This document shows positions 27,259-37,424 of a DNA stretch of 64,000 nucleotides, in pieces (position 1 is the stretch's first letter; each line of letters opens with the position of its first letter). Source of the DNA: Apilactobacillus bombintestini (GTDB taxonomy: Bacteria; Bacillota; Bacilli; Lactobacillales; Lactobacillaceae). Location: positions 682,001 through 746,000 of the forward strand of contig NZ_CP032626.1 in the NCBI RefSeq assembly GCF_003627035.1. Direction: 5' to 3'. The notes below the pieces were generated by a model. The model saw only the letters and a program-made list of their open reading frames with translations, had not been told where the DNA came from and did not search any database. A program made the position numbers and the translations under genes.

Positions 27259-28449
27259 ATGTTTAATAATAAAAACATAGCATTGTACGTTACAGGAAGC
27301 ATTGCTGTTTATAAATCTTTAAGTCTAGTTAGACTGCTAGTAAAAAACGGTGCTAATGTAAGAGTAGTTATGACTAAAGAAGCACAAAAATTTGTAACCC
27401 CACTTGCATTTCAAACATTAACGAAAAATGAAGTATTTACAGATACTTTTGATGAAAAAGATGTTAAAGAAATTACTCATATTAATATAGCAATGTGGGC
27501 AGATTTTTCTATAGTTGCCCCAGCTACAGCAAATATAATTGCCAAGATGGCTAATGGAATTGCGGATGATGCAGTTTCAACAACTTTGTTGGCTACTGCT
27601 TCTAAAAAAATAGTAGTACCAGCTATGAATAATAATATGTGGGATAATCCTGCAACACAAAGAAACATTGCACAAATTGAAAATGATAACGTAACTGTTT
27701 TAAATCCCGATAAAGGATTCTTAGCTGAAGGATATACTGCAAAGGGTCGTATGATAGAACCAGAAGACATTGTAGAAAAAATCTCAGAGAAATTTAGTTT
27801 TAGTGATGAATTAGCTGGAAAAAATGTTTTAGTAACTGCTGGTGGAACACAAGAAGCTATTGATCCAGTTAGATACATTAGTAATGCTTCATCTGGAAAA
27901 ATGGGATATGCAGTTGCAAATGCTGCCGTATCAGCAGGAGCAAATGTGATTTTAGTTACTACTAAAGATAATTTACCATTAGATTCTAGAATTAATCGTG
28001 TAATGGTAAAGTCATCAAATGAAATGCAAAAAGCTGTTGAACAATATTTTGATAATTTGGATGTATTAGTTATGGCAGCTGCAGTTTCTGATTATCGTCC
28101 TGAAAAGATTGCTGAACAAAAGATTAAAAAGACAGGATCATATTTAGATTTGCATTTAGTAAAGACTAATGACATTTTATTTGAGTTGTCTAAACACAAG
28201 AAAAATCAATTTATGGTTGGCTTTGCAGCAGAAACACAAAACCTTCTGGAAAATGCACAAAATAAATTAAATAAGAAAAAATTAGATATGCTATGTGCCA
28301 ATGATGTAAGCAATAAATCTATTGGTTTCAATAGTGATAATAATCAAGTTTCATTTATTGATAAAAGTGGAGTTTTTAAGAAAACGGATGTGGAAAGCAA
28401 AACCTCTGTTGCTAGAGAAATAATCAAAGCAATCAGCGAAAAAATTTAA
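27259..28449 (+). CDS. coaBC: Bifunctional phosphopantothenoylcysteine decarboxylase / phosphopantothenate-cysteine ligase
   Basis: Two steps of coenzyme A synthesis. About 396 residues. N-terminal flavin-dependent decarboxylase domain (CoaC) with VTGSIAVYKS, APATANIIAKMANGIADD and the PAMNNNMWDNPATQ motif; C-terminal ligase domain (CoaB) starting near VLVTAGGTQEAIDPVRYI and containing AAVSDYRP and FAAETQNL. Start ATG 27259 chosen because GGGGGAGAG precedes it. First gene of the run leading to thiN. Confidence 0.96.
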   Translation: MFNNKNIALYVTGSIAVYKSLSLVRLLVKNGANVRVVMTKEAQKFVTPLAFQTLTKNEVFTDTFDEKDVKEITHINIAMWADFSIVAPATANIIAKMANGIADDAVSTTLLATASKKIVVPAMNNNMWDNPATQRNIAQIENDNVTVLNPDKGFLAEGYTAKGRMIEPEDIVEKISEKFSFSDELAGKNVLVTAGGTQEAIDPVRYISNASSGKMGYAVANAAVSAGANVILVTTKDNLPLDSRINRVMVKSSNEMQKAVEQYFDNLDVLVMAAAVSDYRPEKIAEQKIKKTGSYLDLHLVKTNDILFELSKHKKNQFMVGFAAETQNLLENAQNKLNKKKLDMLCANDVSNKSIGFNSDNNQVSFIDKSGVFKKTDVESKTSVAREIIKAISEKI

Positions 28450-28467
28450 TTGTTAGGAGGAACTAAT

Positions 28468-30879
28468 TTGAGATTAGCTAAGGTAATAGTAGATGTACCA
28501 ACTATGCAGACGAATGACCCATATACTTATTTAGTTCCTGATGAATTGTCAGATAAAATACAAAAAGGAATGCGTGTAATAGTTCCATTTGGGAATGGAA
28601 GTAGAAAAATTCAAGGAATTATTGCAGATGTAGATAATGATGGTGAGTTTGATGGTAAATTAAAGAAAATTGAAGGTATTCTAGACTTAGAACCTGTTTT
28701 AAATCCAGAATTACTATCTTTGTCTAAATGGATGTCTAAAAAAACTTATGCTTTTCAAATTAGTTGCATATTAACCATGTTGCCTAGCGTCATGAGAGCC
28801 AAATATCAAAAACAATTGGTTCTAAATAGTGATGACGTAGATGATGACATTTTGAAACTATTTGATGGATCTACAGTCATTGATTTTGACGTGGATAAAT
28901 TACCTAATGATATAGTAAGAAAAATCATTCAAGCACGTAAAAAACGACAAGTAGTTATTAAATATAAGGTTCAAGATAATGCTAAAGCTAAAAAAATATA
29001 TGCATTATCCTCCAAGATATCTACTGATGAAGCTAAACATGAATTAGAAAATATCCGAAAAAATTCGAAAAATCTAATTAAAATTTTGCAATATATTATT
29101 TCTCATCCCGGAGAAAGTATTGCACAAAGAAAATTAGCGAAAGACTACGATATTTCTGAATCATCAATAAAAACGGCTATTCAAAAGAATTGGTTTAAAC
29201 GATTTTTACAAGAAGAATATCGTAATCCATACAAGCAAACGGTTAAAAGAAATTATCCTTTGAAGTTAAATGATGATCAAGCCAATGCTGTTAATACTAT
29301 TAGCGATAGTATTGAAAAGGAAAATGACCAAGTATATTTACTTGAAGGAGTAACCGGTTCAGGAAAAACAGAAGTTTATTTACAAACTATTCAAAGAGCC
29401 CTTAAAATGGGGAAGACAGCATTAATGTTGGTTCCTGAAATTTCATTAACTCCACAAATGGTTAAAAGAGTTAAAGGACGCTTTGGAGACAGAGTTGCTA
29501 TGTTACATAGTGGCTTATCCAGCGGTGAAAAATATGACGAATGGCGTCGTATTGAAAATGGTGAAGCCGATGTGGTAGTGGGAGCACGTTCAGCTATTTT
29601 TGCACCACTAGATAATATTGGTGTCATTATTATGGATGAGGAACATGAATCTAGTTATAAACAAGATGATGCTCCTAGATACCATACAAGAGATGTGGCC
29701 AAATGGCGTGCTAACTATCATAATTGCCCACTTGTATTAGGAAGTGCTACTCCCTCTTTAGAATCTCGAGCTAGAGCTACAAAAGGAGTATATACTTTAA
29801 TTAGATTGCCACATCGTATTAACAATCAGTCATTACCTGAAGTTCGTATTATCGACATGAAAGAACAAATGAAAGAAAATGGGCAAGAAGATTTCTCAAA
29901 TGAGTTATTAGCTGCCATTAATAATCGTTTACAAAAGCACGAACAAGTAGTTTTAATGTTGAACCGTAGAGGATATTCTTCATTTGTTATGTGTCGTAAT
30001 TGTGGCTTTGTTTTGCATTGCCCTAATTGTGATATTTCTTTAACTTTACACATGGATTCAAGAACAATGAAGTGTCACTATTGTGGTCATGAAGAACCTA
30101 TTCCTAATAAATGTCGTAATTGCGGTAGTAAAAAGATTAGATACTACGGTACTGGTACACAAAAAGTACAACAACAGTTACAACGATTAGTACCTAATGC
30201 AAGAATTTTACGTATGGACGTAGATACCACACGTAGAAAAGGTTCACACGAACGTTTATTACAAAGATTTGGTAATGGGGATGCTGATATCCTATTAGGA
30301 ACACAAATGATTGCTAAAGGATTGGACTTTCCCAATGTTACCTTAGTAGGAGTATTAAACGCGGATACTTCGCTAGATTTACCTGATTTTAGATCTAGTG
30401 AAAGAACTTTTGATTTATTAACTCAAGTTAGTGGAAGAGCTGGAAGGGCTGAAAAGAGTGGATTAGTGTACGTACAAACATTTAATCCTGATAATTACGC
30501 TATTCAGTTATCTAAAAAGCAAGACTATGAATTGTTTTATCGTAAGGAAATGAGTATTAGACATGAAACTAATTACCCTCCATATTTCTTTACAGTAAAG
30601 ATAACTGCTTCTGATGTGAATGAAAGTAAGGCAGCTGCTAAGATGTTTGAAATTGCAAAGATTTTGAAAGCTAAGCTTAGTCAGCAAGCTATTATGTTAG
30701 GCCCATCACCTAGTTCTATACTGAAGTTAAAAAACAAGTATTATTATCAAATAATCATTAAATACAAGCATGAACCTAACATGGATGAATGCTTGGAATA
30801 TATATTGAATCATTATCAAAAGGATGCACAAAAAGGATTATATGTAAATATAGATCCTGATCCTTTGAATTTTATGTAA
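28468..30879 (+). CDS. priA: Primosomal replication protein N' (PriA helicase)
   Basis: Restarts replication at stalled forks. About 803 residues: N-terminal 3'BD domain, winged helix, SF2 helicase core with Walker A GVTGSGKTEVYL, DEEH box, GSATPSLESR, and the paired zinc-binding cluster (CRNCGFVLHCPNCDISL and CHYCGH...CRNCGSKKI), then motifs V-VI with VSGRAGRAEKSG. TTG start at 28468 behind TAGGAGG. The def gene, next in Bacillus, is missing here. Confidence 0.96.
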   Translation: MRLAKVIVDVPTMQTNDPYTYLVPDELSDKIQKGMRVIVPFGNGSRKIQGIIADVDNDGEFDGKLKKIEGILDLEPVLNPELLSLSKWMSKKTYAFQISCILTMLPSVMRAKYQKQLVLNSDDVDDDILKLFDGSTVIDFDVDKLPNDIVRKIIQARKKRQVVIKYKVQDNAKAKKIYALSSKISTDEAKHELENIRKNSKNLIKILQYIISHPGESIAQRKLAKDYDISESSIKTAIQKNWFKRFLQEEYRNPYKQTVKRNYPLKLNDDQANAVNTISDSIEKENDQVYLLEGVTGSGKTEVYLQTIQRALKMGKTALMLVPEISLTPQMVKRVKGRFGDRVAMLHSGLSSGEKYDEWRRIENGEADVVVGARSAIFAPLDNIGVIIMDEEHESSYKQDDAPRYHTRDVAKWRANYHNCPLVLGSATPSLESRARATKGVYTLIRLPHRINNQSLPEVRIIDMKEQMKENGQEDFSNELLAAINNRLQKHEQVVLMLNRRGYSSFVMCRNCGFVLHCPNCDISLTLHMDSRTMKCHYCGHEEPIPNKCRNCGSKKIRYYGTGTQKVQQQLQRLVPNARILRMDVDTTRRKGSHERLLQRFGNGDADILLGTQMIAKGLDFPNVTLVGVLNADTSLDLPDFRSSERTFDLLTQVSGRAGRAEKSGLVYVQTFNPDNYAIQLSKKQDYELFYRKEMSIRHETNYPPYFFTVKITASDVNESKAAAKMFEIAKILKAKLSQQAIMLGPSPSSILKLKNKYYYQIIIKYKHEPNMDECLEYILNHYQKDAQKGLYVNIDPDPLNFM

Positions 30880-30895
30880 AGGTGTTGAATAGTAT

Positions 30896-31855
30896 ATGAA
30901 AAAAGTAGTATTTATGGGGACTCCTTCATTTGCAGTCCCAATTTTAAAAGGTTTGGTTAATTCTGGTGACTATGATATTAAAGCAGTAGTAACCCAACCT
31001 GATAGACCATTTGGACGTAAAAGAGTTTTAAAGGCTTCTCCAGTAACACAAGCTGCTGAAGAATTATCTATTCCTGTTTTACAACCGGAAAAAATTAGTG
31101 GTAGTGAAGAAATGGATAAAATAATCGATATTAATCCAGACTTTATTATTACTGCAGCATTTGGACAATTTTTACCAGAAAAATTATTGAATGCGGCTAA
31201 AATTGCGGCAGTTAATGTTCATGGTTCATTATTGCCTAAATATCGTGGTGGTGCACCAGTTCAATACTCATTAATTAATGGTGATAAACAAACTGGTATC
31301 TCTATCATGTACATGGTTAAAAAAATGGATGCTGGTGACGTTTTATCACAAAGAGCTATTGATATTGAAGCCGATGATGATACCGCATCTCTATTCGAAA
31401 AATTAAGTATTGTAGGTAGAGATTTATTATTAACTACTCTAAAAGACATTGTAAATGGAAAAGCAGTAGCTACTCCACAAAACGAAGATGAAGTAGTATT
31501 TTCTCCAAACATTTCTCGTGCACAAGAACAATTAGACTTTAATAAAACAGCTTTTCTAATTGATCGTAAAGTAAGGGCATTAAGACCATCACCAAATGCA
31601 TTTGCAATTATGAAGGGTAAGAGAACTAAATTTTGGGAAACTAGACCTTTGTCTGAAAAAACAGATTTAGAACCTGGTCAAGTAGTTGAAAAGACTAAGA
31701 AATCATTGAAGATAGCTTGCGGTGATCACACAGTGTTACAAGTACTTGAAATCCAACCTGCCGGAAAACCTAAACAAGCCATTAATGCTTTCTTAAATGG
31801 TGCCGGTCAATCCATTAAAGAAGGAGATATGGTGATTGAAAATGGCGACAAGTAA
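30896..31855 (+). CDS. fmt: Methionyl-tRNA formyltransferase
   Basis: Formylates initiator Met-tRNA using 10-formyl-THF. 319 residues; catalytic-loop signature HGSLLPKYRGGAPVQYSLINGD and N-terminal MGTPSFAVPILKGL; C-terminal OB-like tRNA-binding domain (RALRPSPNAFAIMKGKRTKFW). Weak ribosome binding site (AAAGGTG). Its 3' end overlaps rsmB by about 14 bases. Confidence 0.96.
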   Translation: MKKVVFMGTPSFAVPILKGLVNSGDYDIKAVVTQPDRPFGRKRVLKASPVTQAAEELSIPVLQPEKISGSEEMDKIIDINPDFIITAAFGQFLPEKLLNAAKIAAVNVHGSLLPKYRGGAPVQYSLINGDKQTGISIMYMVKKMDAGDVLSQRAIDIEADDDTASLFEKLSIVGRDLLLTTLKDIVNGKAVATPQNEDEVVFSPNISRAQEQLDFNKTAFLIDRKVRALRPSPNAFAIMKGKRTKFWETRPLSEKTDLEPGQVVEKTKKSLKIACGDHTVLQVLEIQPAGKPKQAINAFLNGAGQSIKEGDMVIENGDK

Positions 31856-33182
31856 TCCTCGACTATTAGCAGTTAAAACTTTAGATAAAGTTTCTAATGG
31901 TGCTTATTCTAATTTGCAATTAAATCAAGTAATTAAGAAACATGAGTTAACTACTAAGGATATATCATTATTAACTAATATTGTTTACGGAGTAATCCAA
32001 CATAGATTAACTTTAGAATATCAACTAAATTTCTTCTTAAAGAATCCTAAAAAAGTAGATAGTTGGGTAAAAGAATTATTATATACAGCTATTTATCAAA
32101 TGGAATATTTAGATAAAATCCCCGATAGAGCTATTTTTAATGAATCAATAAAAATTGCTAAGAAGATGGGTCACGATGGAATAAGAAGACTAGTTACTGG
32201 TGTTTTACATCAGATTCAACGCAAGGGACTTTCTTCATTCGATGAAATTAGTGATCCTATTGAAAAATTATCTATTCAGTATAGTATTTCTAAGTGGATT
32301 ATTGAAGAGTTAATTAATCAGGTAGGGATGGATAAAACTATTTCTATTCTAAATAGTATTAATGAACCTTCTAAGCAATCTATAAGATTCAATTCACGTA
32401 TAGTGAAAAAGAATGACTTGGCCGAAAAATTAAGAAGCCAAGGTTATCAAGTAAAAGATAGTGAGTTAGTGGCAGCTGGGTTAATTTTATCCGGTAAATC
32501 TGCTAGTTACAGTTCAACTTTCTTAGATGGTGAAATGACTATTCAAGATGAAAGTGCAATGTTGCCAGTAGAATCCATGGATATTAAACCTAGTGACGTC
32601 ATTTTAGATGCTTGTTCAGCTCCTGGTGGAAAGACTACACAAATTGCGGAACAATTAGATGCAAAACAAGGTGGACGTGTGTACGCGTTAGATTTACACG
32701 ATAATCGTTTAAGACAGGTTGTTAAAAATGCTAAACGATTACATGTAGATGATGTGTTGTCTACACAAGCATGTGATGCCAGAAAATTAGATGATTATTT
32801 TGCTGATAATACATTTGATCAAATTTTAATTGATGCCCCATGTTCAGGTATTGGTTTAATCAGAAGAAAACCTGAAATTAGATACGAAAAAACATTAGCA
32901 GATGTTAAGAAATTATCTGGTATCCAATTAGATATCTTAAATGCGGCTGCAAGTAAACTAAAAGAAAATGGAAAAATTGTTTATAGTACTTGTACTATTT
33001 TGAATCAAGAAAATTCAGATGTAATTGAAAAGTTCTTACAAGAACATAAAGAATTTAAATTAGTTAAACCCACATCCAAAATGAATGTAGCAACTAATGA
33101 CGATTATTTACGAATTTATCCGGATGACTTTGATTCTGATGGCTTCTTTGTATGTAATTTAGTTAAAAATGGTGGTGAATAA
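31842..33182 (+). CDS. rsmB: 16S rRNA (cytosine-967-C5)-methyltransferase
   Basis: About 446 residues: N-terminal NusB-like RNA-binding domain (about 1-130) and a Rossmann methyltransferase with SAM motif LDACSAPGGKTTQIAEQL, catalytic DAPCSG and YSTCTI (two active-site cysteines). Start uncertain: ATG 31842 is preferred by family N-termini (ATSNPRLLAVKTL) but an in-frame TTG at 31836 is better spaced from AAGGAG. Overlaps both fmt and the usual stp position, so coupled. Confidence 0.94.
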   Translation: MATSNPRLLAVKTLDKVSNGAYSNLQLNQVIKKHELTTKDISLLTNIVYGVIQHRLTLEYQLNFFLKNPKKVDSWVKELLYTAIYQMEYLDKIPDRAIFNESIKIAKKMGHDGIRRLVTGVLHQIQRKGLSSFDEISDPIEKLSIQYSISKWIIEELINQVGMDKTISILNSINEPSKQSIRFNSRIVKKNDLAEKLRSQGYQVKDSELVAAGLILSGKSASYSSTFLDGEMTIQDESAMLPVESMDIKPSDVILDACSAPGGKTTQIAEQLDAKQGGRVYALDLHDNRLRQVVKNAKRLHVDDVLSTQACDARKLDDYFADNTFDQILIDAPCSGIGLIRRKPEIRYEKTLADVKKLSGIQLDILNAAASKLKENGKIVYSTCTILNQENSDVIEKFLQEHKEFKLVKPTSKMNVATNDDYLRIYPDDFDSDGFFVCNLVKNGGE

Positions 33183-33183
33183 A

Positions 33184-33930
33184 ATGCATGTCACTGCTGA
33201 TTCAGAAATTGGTAAAACCAGAAACAGTAATGAAGATTATATAGGTTATTTTAAAAATAAACAGGGTGCTTTAATTGCCATTTTAGCTGATGGTGTCGGT
33301 GGAAATGTAGGTGGTGATGTGGCTGCTTCTATGACCGTAGATTTCATAGGAGAAAGCTTTCAAAACTATCACATTTCATCGATAAATGAAACTAAATTAT
33401 GGTTATCAAATATAATTAAGCAAGCTAATGAGAATATTTTGTCTTATGGAAAGACCAATGAAAAATTTAGTAAGATGGCAACTACTGTAGTTATTGCTAT
33501 TTTCTTTGGAAATCAATACCTACTTACTCACTTAGGTGATAGTAGATGTTATTTGTATCGCAATAATACATTGCAACAACTAACGGAAGACCATTCTTAT
33601 GTAAATTATTTAATTGATAAGGGTAAGATAAAATCTAGTGACGACGTGGATGCAAATATGCGTAATGTCATTGTTAAAGGTTTAGGTGTATCAGAAGATG
33701 CAGATGTAGATATTTCTAATAATGCATTGTTACCTGATGATGTGGTTATGATATGTAGTGATGGATTAACCAAGATGGTAGATGATACAAATATTGAAAA
33801 TGTCTTGCAAAAGAATATAAGTGATGATTCCAAAGTAAACGCACTAATGGATTTAGCCAATGAAAATGGCGGAAAAGATAATATATCGGTTTTAATCATT
33901 AATAATCGCTTAGGAAGTGATCACTTATGA
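33184..33930 (+). CDS. stp: PP2C-family serine/threonine phosphatase Stp (PrpC)
   Basis: Reverses PrkC phosphorylation. About 248 residues; Mn-binding Asp motifs SEIGKTRNSNEDYIGYF, ADGVGGNVGGDVA, THLGDSRCYLY, MICSDGLTKM and GGKDNISVLII mark the PPM family. Start ATG 33184 directly after the rsmB stop, with GGTGGTGA upstream. Its stop overlaps prkC by four bases (ATGA), making phosphatase and kinase translationally coupled. Confidence 0.95.
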   Translation: MHVTADSEIGKTRNSNEDYIGYFKNKQGALIAILADGVGGNVGGDVAASMTVDFIGESFQNYHISSINETKLWLSNIIKQANENILSYGKTNEKFSKMATTVVIAIFFGNQYLLTHLGDSRCYLYRNNTLQQLTEDHSYVNYLIDKGKIKSSDDVDANMRNVIVKGLGVSEDADVDISNNALLPDDVVMICSDGLTKMVDDTNIENVLQKNISDDSKVNALMDLANENGGKDNISVLIINNRLGSDHL

Positions 33931-35825
33931 AAAAAGGATATGTATTAAGTAATCGCTATCGAATTATTAGTAAAATCGGTGAAGGTGGGATGGTTAACGT
34001 ATATCTTTCTTATGATATGAAAGATAATCGTTTAGTAACTATTAAAATTATCCGCCTAGATTTTCAAGGTAGTGAAAAAGCTAAAAGACATTTTAAGTAT
34101 GAAAAATTAGCTATTAATAATTTAAAGAGTGATCACATTGTTCAAGTATATGATTTAAATGAATCTGGAGATATTCAATATTTAGTTACTGAATATGTAG
34201 ATGGTCAAGATTTAAAAAGCTATATTAGAGAAAATTATCCTATTAGCATCTCACGTGTTATTTCTATTATGTCGCAAGTCATTGATGCTATGAATGAAGC
34301 ACATAAAAACGGCATAATTCATCGTGATTTAAAACCACAAAATGTTTTGATTGATCAAAACGGGGATGTAAAGGTTACTGATTTTGGTATTGCCTTGATA
34401 AGTAGCCAAGTTCCATTAACGCAAACTAATGCTATTGTGGGATCGATTCACTATATTTCACCCGAACAAGCATTAGGTAAAAAAGTGACTATTAAGTCAG
34501 ATATTTATTCTTTAGGTATTATTTTGTATGAACTACTTACTGGAAAGGTACCATTTGATGGTGATTCTCCACTAAATATTGCTATGAAGCATACTAGTTT
34601 AGATTTGCCATCTATTATTGAGCAAAATGATAAAGTAACTCAAGCTTTGGAAAATGTGGTGATAAAAGCTACTGCTAAGCGTCCTGAAGATCGATACGAT
34701 ACTGTAAGACAAATGAAACAGGATTTATTAACTTCTATGGATGATGATAAAAAAGATGTAGTGAAATTGCATTTTGCTAATTATGAAATGGATGAAAATG
34801 ACGATGGAAAAACCAAAGTATTAAAGATTAATGACCTAAAAAAGATTACGCAAACACCCACTAAAAAGCCTGCTTTAAAAAATGATCGTCATAAGGTATT
34901 TAAATTACTATCTTTGATAGTTGTATTGCTAGCTTTTCTAGGTATTATATTTTTATTTTTAAATCTAACCTTATTTTCTAGAGTATATGTACCTAATGTA
35001 TCTGGATTAACGGTAAATCAAGCTAAAAAGAAACTAAAGAAATCACATTTGATAGTAACTAGGACTAAGTATCATTATGATTCTAGTGTATCGGTGAATA
35101 GAGTTATTTATACCAAACCTAAAGTAGGTACTAAAATGATTAATCATTCGGGAATTGTTTTATATGTAAGCAAGGGCTATCAAAATGTTAAATTAAGTAA
35201 TTATGTAGGTGACTCGATTGATACTGCTGAAAATAAGCTTAAATCTTTAGGTTTTACAGTTGTAAAATCATACAGTTATACTACTGATTTCAAACCTAAC
35301 ATAGTCTTAAAGCAAAGTATTAAACCTAAAACGAATATTAAAAACCAAAATCGAGTGATCACATTAGATGTTTCTGCTAATTACCAATTACAAAAGATGA
35401 AAAATTTAGTTGGTATGAGTGTAAGTGATGTAAAGAAATATGGTGCAGAAAATCACTTGAATGTAAAATATCATTTTGAAAATACAAGAAATCAACCCGC
35501 AGGCAAAATATATCAACAAAGCCCTAGCTTTGATGCAGACGTAAAACGAGAACAAGACATTGATGTATGGGTATCTAAGGGTGTTGGTAACGGAAATAAT
35601 TTAAAACATAGTGTTAATTTAGAAGTTAATTTGGTTTATAAAAAGACTGATAATTATCGTGGAAATAAAATAACTATTTACTCTAACGTCGATGGAAAAA
35701 GCGAAATATTATACCGCAATTTTTATATCAGACAAAATACCAAGGTAAATATTCCATATAGTTTGGAAAATAATCAAAAACCTAACTATAGAGTTTATCG
35801 TGATGGTAAGTTGATATTAGAGTAA
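33927..35825 (+). CDS. prkC: Serine/threonine protein kinase with PASTA domains
   Basis: Membrane kinase (632 residues) that senses peptidoglycan fragments or lipid II outside the cell and phosphorylates cell-wall and division proteins. Cytoplasmic kinase domain: Gly loop GEGGMVNVY (18-26), Lys40, catalytic HRDLKPQN with Asp134, DFG Asp152, and SPE. One transmembrane helix about 326-347, then three PASTA repeats (about 352-415, 416-483, 484-552) and a C-terminal Ig-like tail ending YRVYRDGKLILE, about 80 residues. Three PASTA units is the usual Bacillus number. A promoter for rsgA lies in its 3' end. Confidence 0.95.
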   Translation: MKKGYVLSNRYRIISKIGEGGMVNVYLSYDMKDNRLVTIKIIRLDFQGSEKAKRHFKYEKLAINNLKSDHIVQVYDLNESGDIQYLVTEYVDGQDLKSYIRENYPISISRVISIMSQVIDAMNEAHKNGIIHRDLKPQNVLIDQNGDVKVTDFGIALISSQVPLTQTNAIVGSIHYISPEQALGKKVTIKSDIYSLGIILYELLTGKVPFDGDSPLNIAMKHTSLDLPSIIEQNDKVTQALENVVIKATAKRPEDRYDTVRQMKQDLLTSMDDDKKDVVKLHFANYEMDENDDGKTKVLKINDLKKITQTPTKKPALKNDRHKVFKLLSLIVVLLAFLGIIFLFLNLTLFSRVYVPNVSGLTVNQAKKKLKKSHLIVTRTKYHYDSSVSVNRVIYTKPKVGTKMINHSGIVLYVSKGYQNVKLSNYVGDSIDTAENKLKSLGFTVVKSYSYTTDFKPNIVLKQSIKPKTNIKNQNRVITLDVSANYQLQKMKNLVGMSVSDVKKYGAENHLNVKYHFENTRNQPAGKIYQQSPSFDADVKREQDIDVWVSKGVGNGNNLKHSVNLEVNLVYKKTDNYRGNKITIYSNVDGKSEILYRNFYIRQNTKVNIPYSLENNQKPNYRVYRDGKLILE

Positions 35826-35838
35826 TCCAATGTATAAT
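35811..35838 (+). promoter_or_regulatory. Putative rsgA-rpe-thiN promoter
   Basis: TTGATA, 16-base spacer, TATAAT, overlapping the last codons of prkC; 31 bases to the rsgA start. Confidence 0.65.
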
Positions 35839-35868
35839 TAAAATAACAGTTCATATAGAGGTGATAAG

Positions 35869-36762
35869 TTGGCAGAAGGAAAGATTTTTCAATCTTTAAG
35901 CGGATTTTATGATATTATAAGTGGCGGAAAGATATATAGAACTCGCGCTAGAGGTAATTTTAGAAAAAGAAGAATTACACCTTTAGTAGGAGATAACGTA
36001 GAATTTGAATCCAGTTCTATGGATGAAGGATATTTATTAAAAATATTTGATCGTAGAAATTCACTGGTTAGACCGCCCATTGCTAATATTGATCAATCAG
36101 TAGTGGTAACTTCAGTAGTTAAACCTGATTTTTCATTTAATTTATTGGATAGACAGTTGATTGCTTTGGAAATTAATAAAATTAAGCCAATCATTTACTT
36201 TACTAAAACTGATTTATTAAATGATGAACAATTTGAATACTTTTACCATGTAAAAGATATTTATGAAAATGCAGGTTATAAAGTAATATTACCTCATGGC
36301 GATGACGATGAAGCTGTATCTGAATTAAAAGCATTATTTAAAAATAAAGAAACTGTTTTTATGGGTCAAACTGGTGCAGGTAAGTCTACGCTATTAAATA
36401 AGATTTCTCCTGAGTTGAATTTGGCTACTGGTGAAATTTCATCGGCATTAAATCGTGGTAAGCATACCACTAGAAAAGTTAATTTTATTCAAATTAATTC
36501 AGGATTGGTTGCTGATACTCCAGGATTTTCATCTTATGAAGCATTTGACATTCAATCTAATGAATTAAGAGATTACTTCCCTGAATTTAAAGCTAACGCG
36601 GGAATGTGTAAATTTAGGGGATGCGTTCATATAAATGAACCTAAGTGTGAAATTAAACGAATGGTAGATAATGACGAATTATCTCATGAGCGTTATCATG
36701 ATTATGTACAGTTATATGAGCTGCTAAAAAATAAAAAACCAATTTATAACAAAAAGAAATGA
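35869..36762 (+). CDS. rsgA: Ribosome small subunit-dependent GTPase A
   Basis: Circularly permuted GTPase that checks 30S maturation. 297 residues: N-terminal OB fold, then G4 TKTD (112-115), G1 GQTGAGKST (166-174), G3 DTPGFSSYE and a C-terminal zinc finger (CKFRGCVHINEPKC). The permuted order G4-G1-G3 is diagnostic. TTG start with AGAGGTGAT upstream. Confidence 0.96.
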   Translation: MAEGKIFQSLSGFYDIISGGKIYRTRARGNFRKRRITPLVGDNVEFESSSMDEGYLLKIFDRRNSLVRPPIANIDQSVVVTSVVKPDFSFNLLDRQLIALEINKIKPIIYFTKTDLLNDEQFEYFYHVKDIYENAGYKVILPHGDDDEAVSELKALFKNKETVFMGQTGAGKSTLLNKISPELNLATGEISSALNRGKHTTRKVNFIQINSGLVADTPGFSSYEAFDIQSNELRDYFPEFKANAGMCKFRGCVHINEPKCEIKRMVDNDELSHERYHDYVQLYELLKNKKPIYNKKK

Positions 36763-36772
36763 GGAATTTATA

Positions 36773-37423
36773 ATGATTAAAGTATCACCATCAATTTTAA
36801 GTGCTGATTATTTAAACTTACAAGATGACATTGCTAAGGTAGAAAAAGATGCCGAATTGTTGCATATCGATGTTATGGATGGTTCATTCGTACCAGCCAT
36901 TTCATACGGTCCAAACTGGGTAAAACAAATTAAAAAGATTTCTAATCTAGAATTAGATGTTCATTTAATGGTAGTTAACCCTGAAAGATTCGTGGATGAA
37001 TTTGCAGATAAAGGTGCTGACATTATCGGCGTTCACGTTGAAGCAACTCCACATATTCATAGAGCATTACAAATGATTAAAAATAAGGGTGTTAAAGCCG
37101 AAGTTGTTATTAACCCAGGAACACCTGTTGAATCAATTAAGCCATTACTATACATGGTTGATCAAGTATTAGTAATGACTGTTAACCCAGGTTTTGGTGG
37201 TCAAAAATTCTTACCAGAAACTGTTAAGAAGATTAAACAACTAGATGATATCAAGAAAGCAGAAGGCTATGATTTTGATATCGAAATTGACGGTGGAGTA
37301 AACAACGAAACTGTTAAGAAAGCTGCTGATGCAGGTGCTACTGTAGCTGTTGCTGGTTCATATGTATTTGGTGCAGATGATCCTGCTTCAAGAGTTAAAG
37401 CTTTAAAGGATGCTACTAAGTAG
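36773..37423 (+). CDS. rpe: Ribulose-phosphate 3-epimerase
   Basis: Interconverts ribulose-5-P and xylulose-5-P; xylulose-5-P is the phosphoketolase substrate, central in heterofermenters. 216-residue TIM barrel with SPSILSADYLNL, the metal-binding HIDVMDGSFVPAIS, DVHLMV, VMTVNPGFGGQKF and EIDGGVN. Ten bases after rsgA. Codon choice is more regular (preferred codons) than in neighbouring genes, consistent with high expression. Confidence 0.96.
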   Translation: MIKVSPSILSADYLNLQDDIAKVEKDAELLHIDVMDGSFVPAISYGPNWVKQIKKISNLELDVHLMVVNPERFVDEFADKGADIIGVHVEATPHIHRALQMIKNKGVKAEVVINPGTPVESIKPLLYMVDQVLVMTVNPGFGGQKFLPETVKKIKQLDDIKKAEGYDFDIEIDGGVNNETVKKAADAGATVAVAGSYVFGADDPASRVKALKDATK

Positions 37424-37424
37424 G

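Noticed and set aside
27477-27878. Minus-strand open frame of 133 codons opposite coaBC
   Set aside because: Lies wholly within the well-conserved coaBC coding region; no ribosome binding site or family features.
31836-33182. Reading rsmB and rsmF as duplicates of one gene
   Set aside because: Both are RsmB/NOP methyltransferases, but only the one at 31.8 kb has a NusB-like N-terminal domain and only the one at 61.0 kb has the RsmF-type C-terminal extension; they are distinct enzymes.
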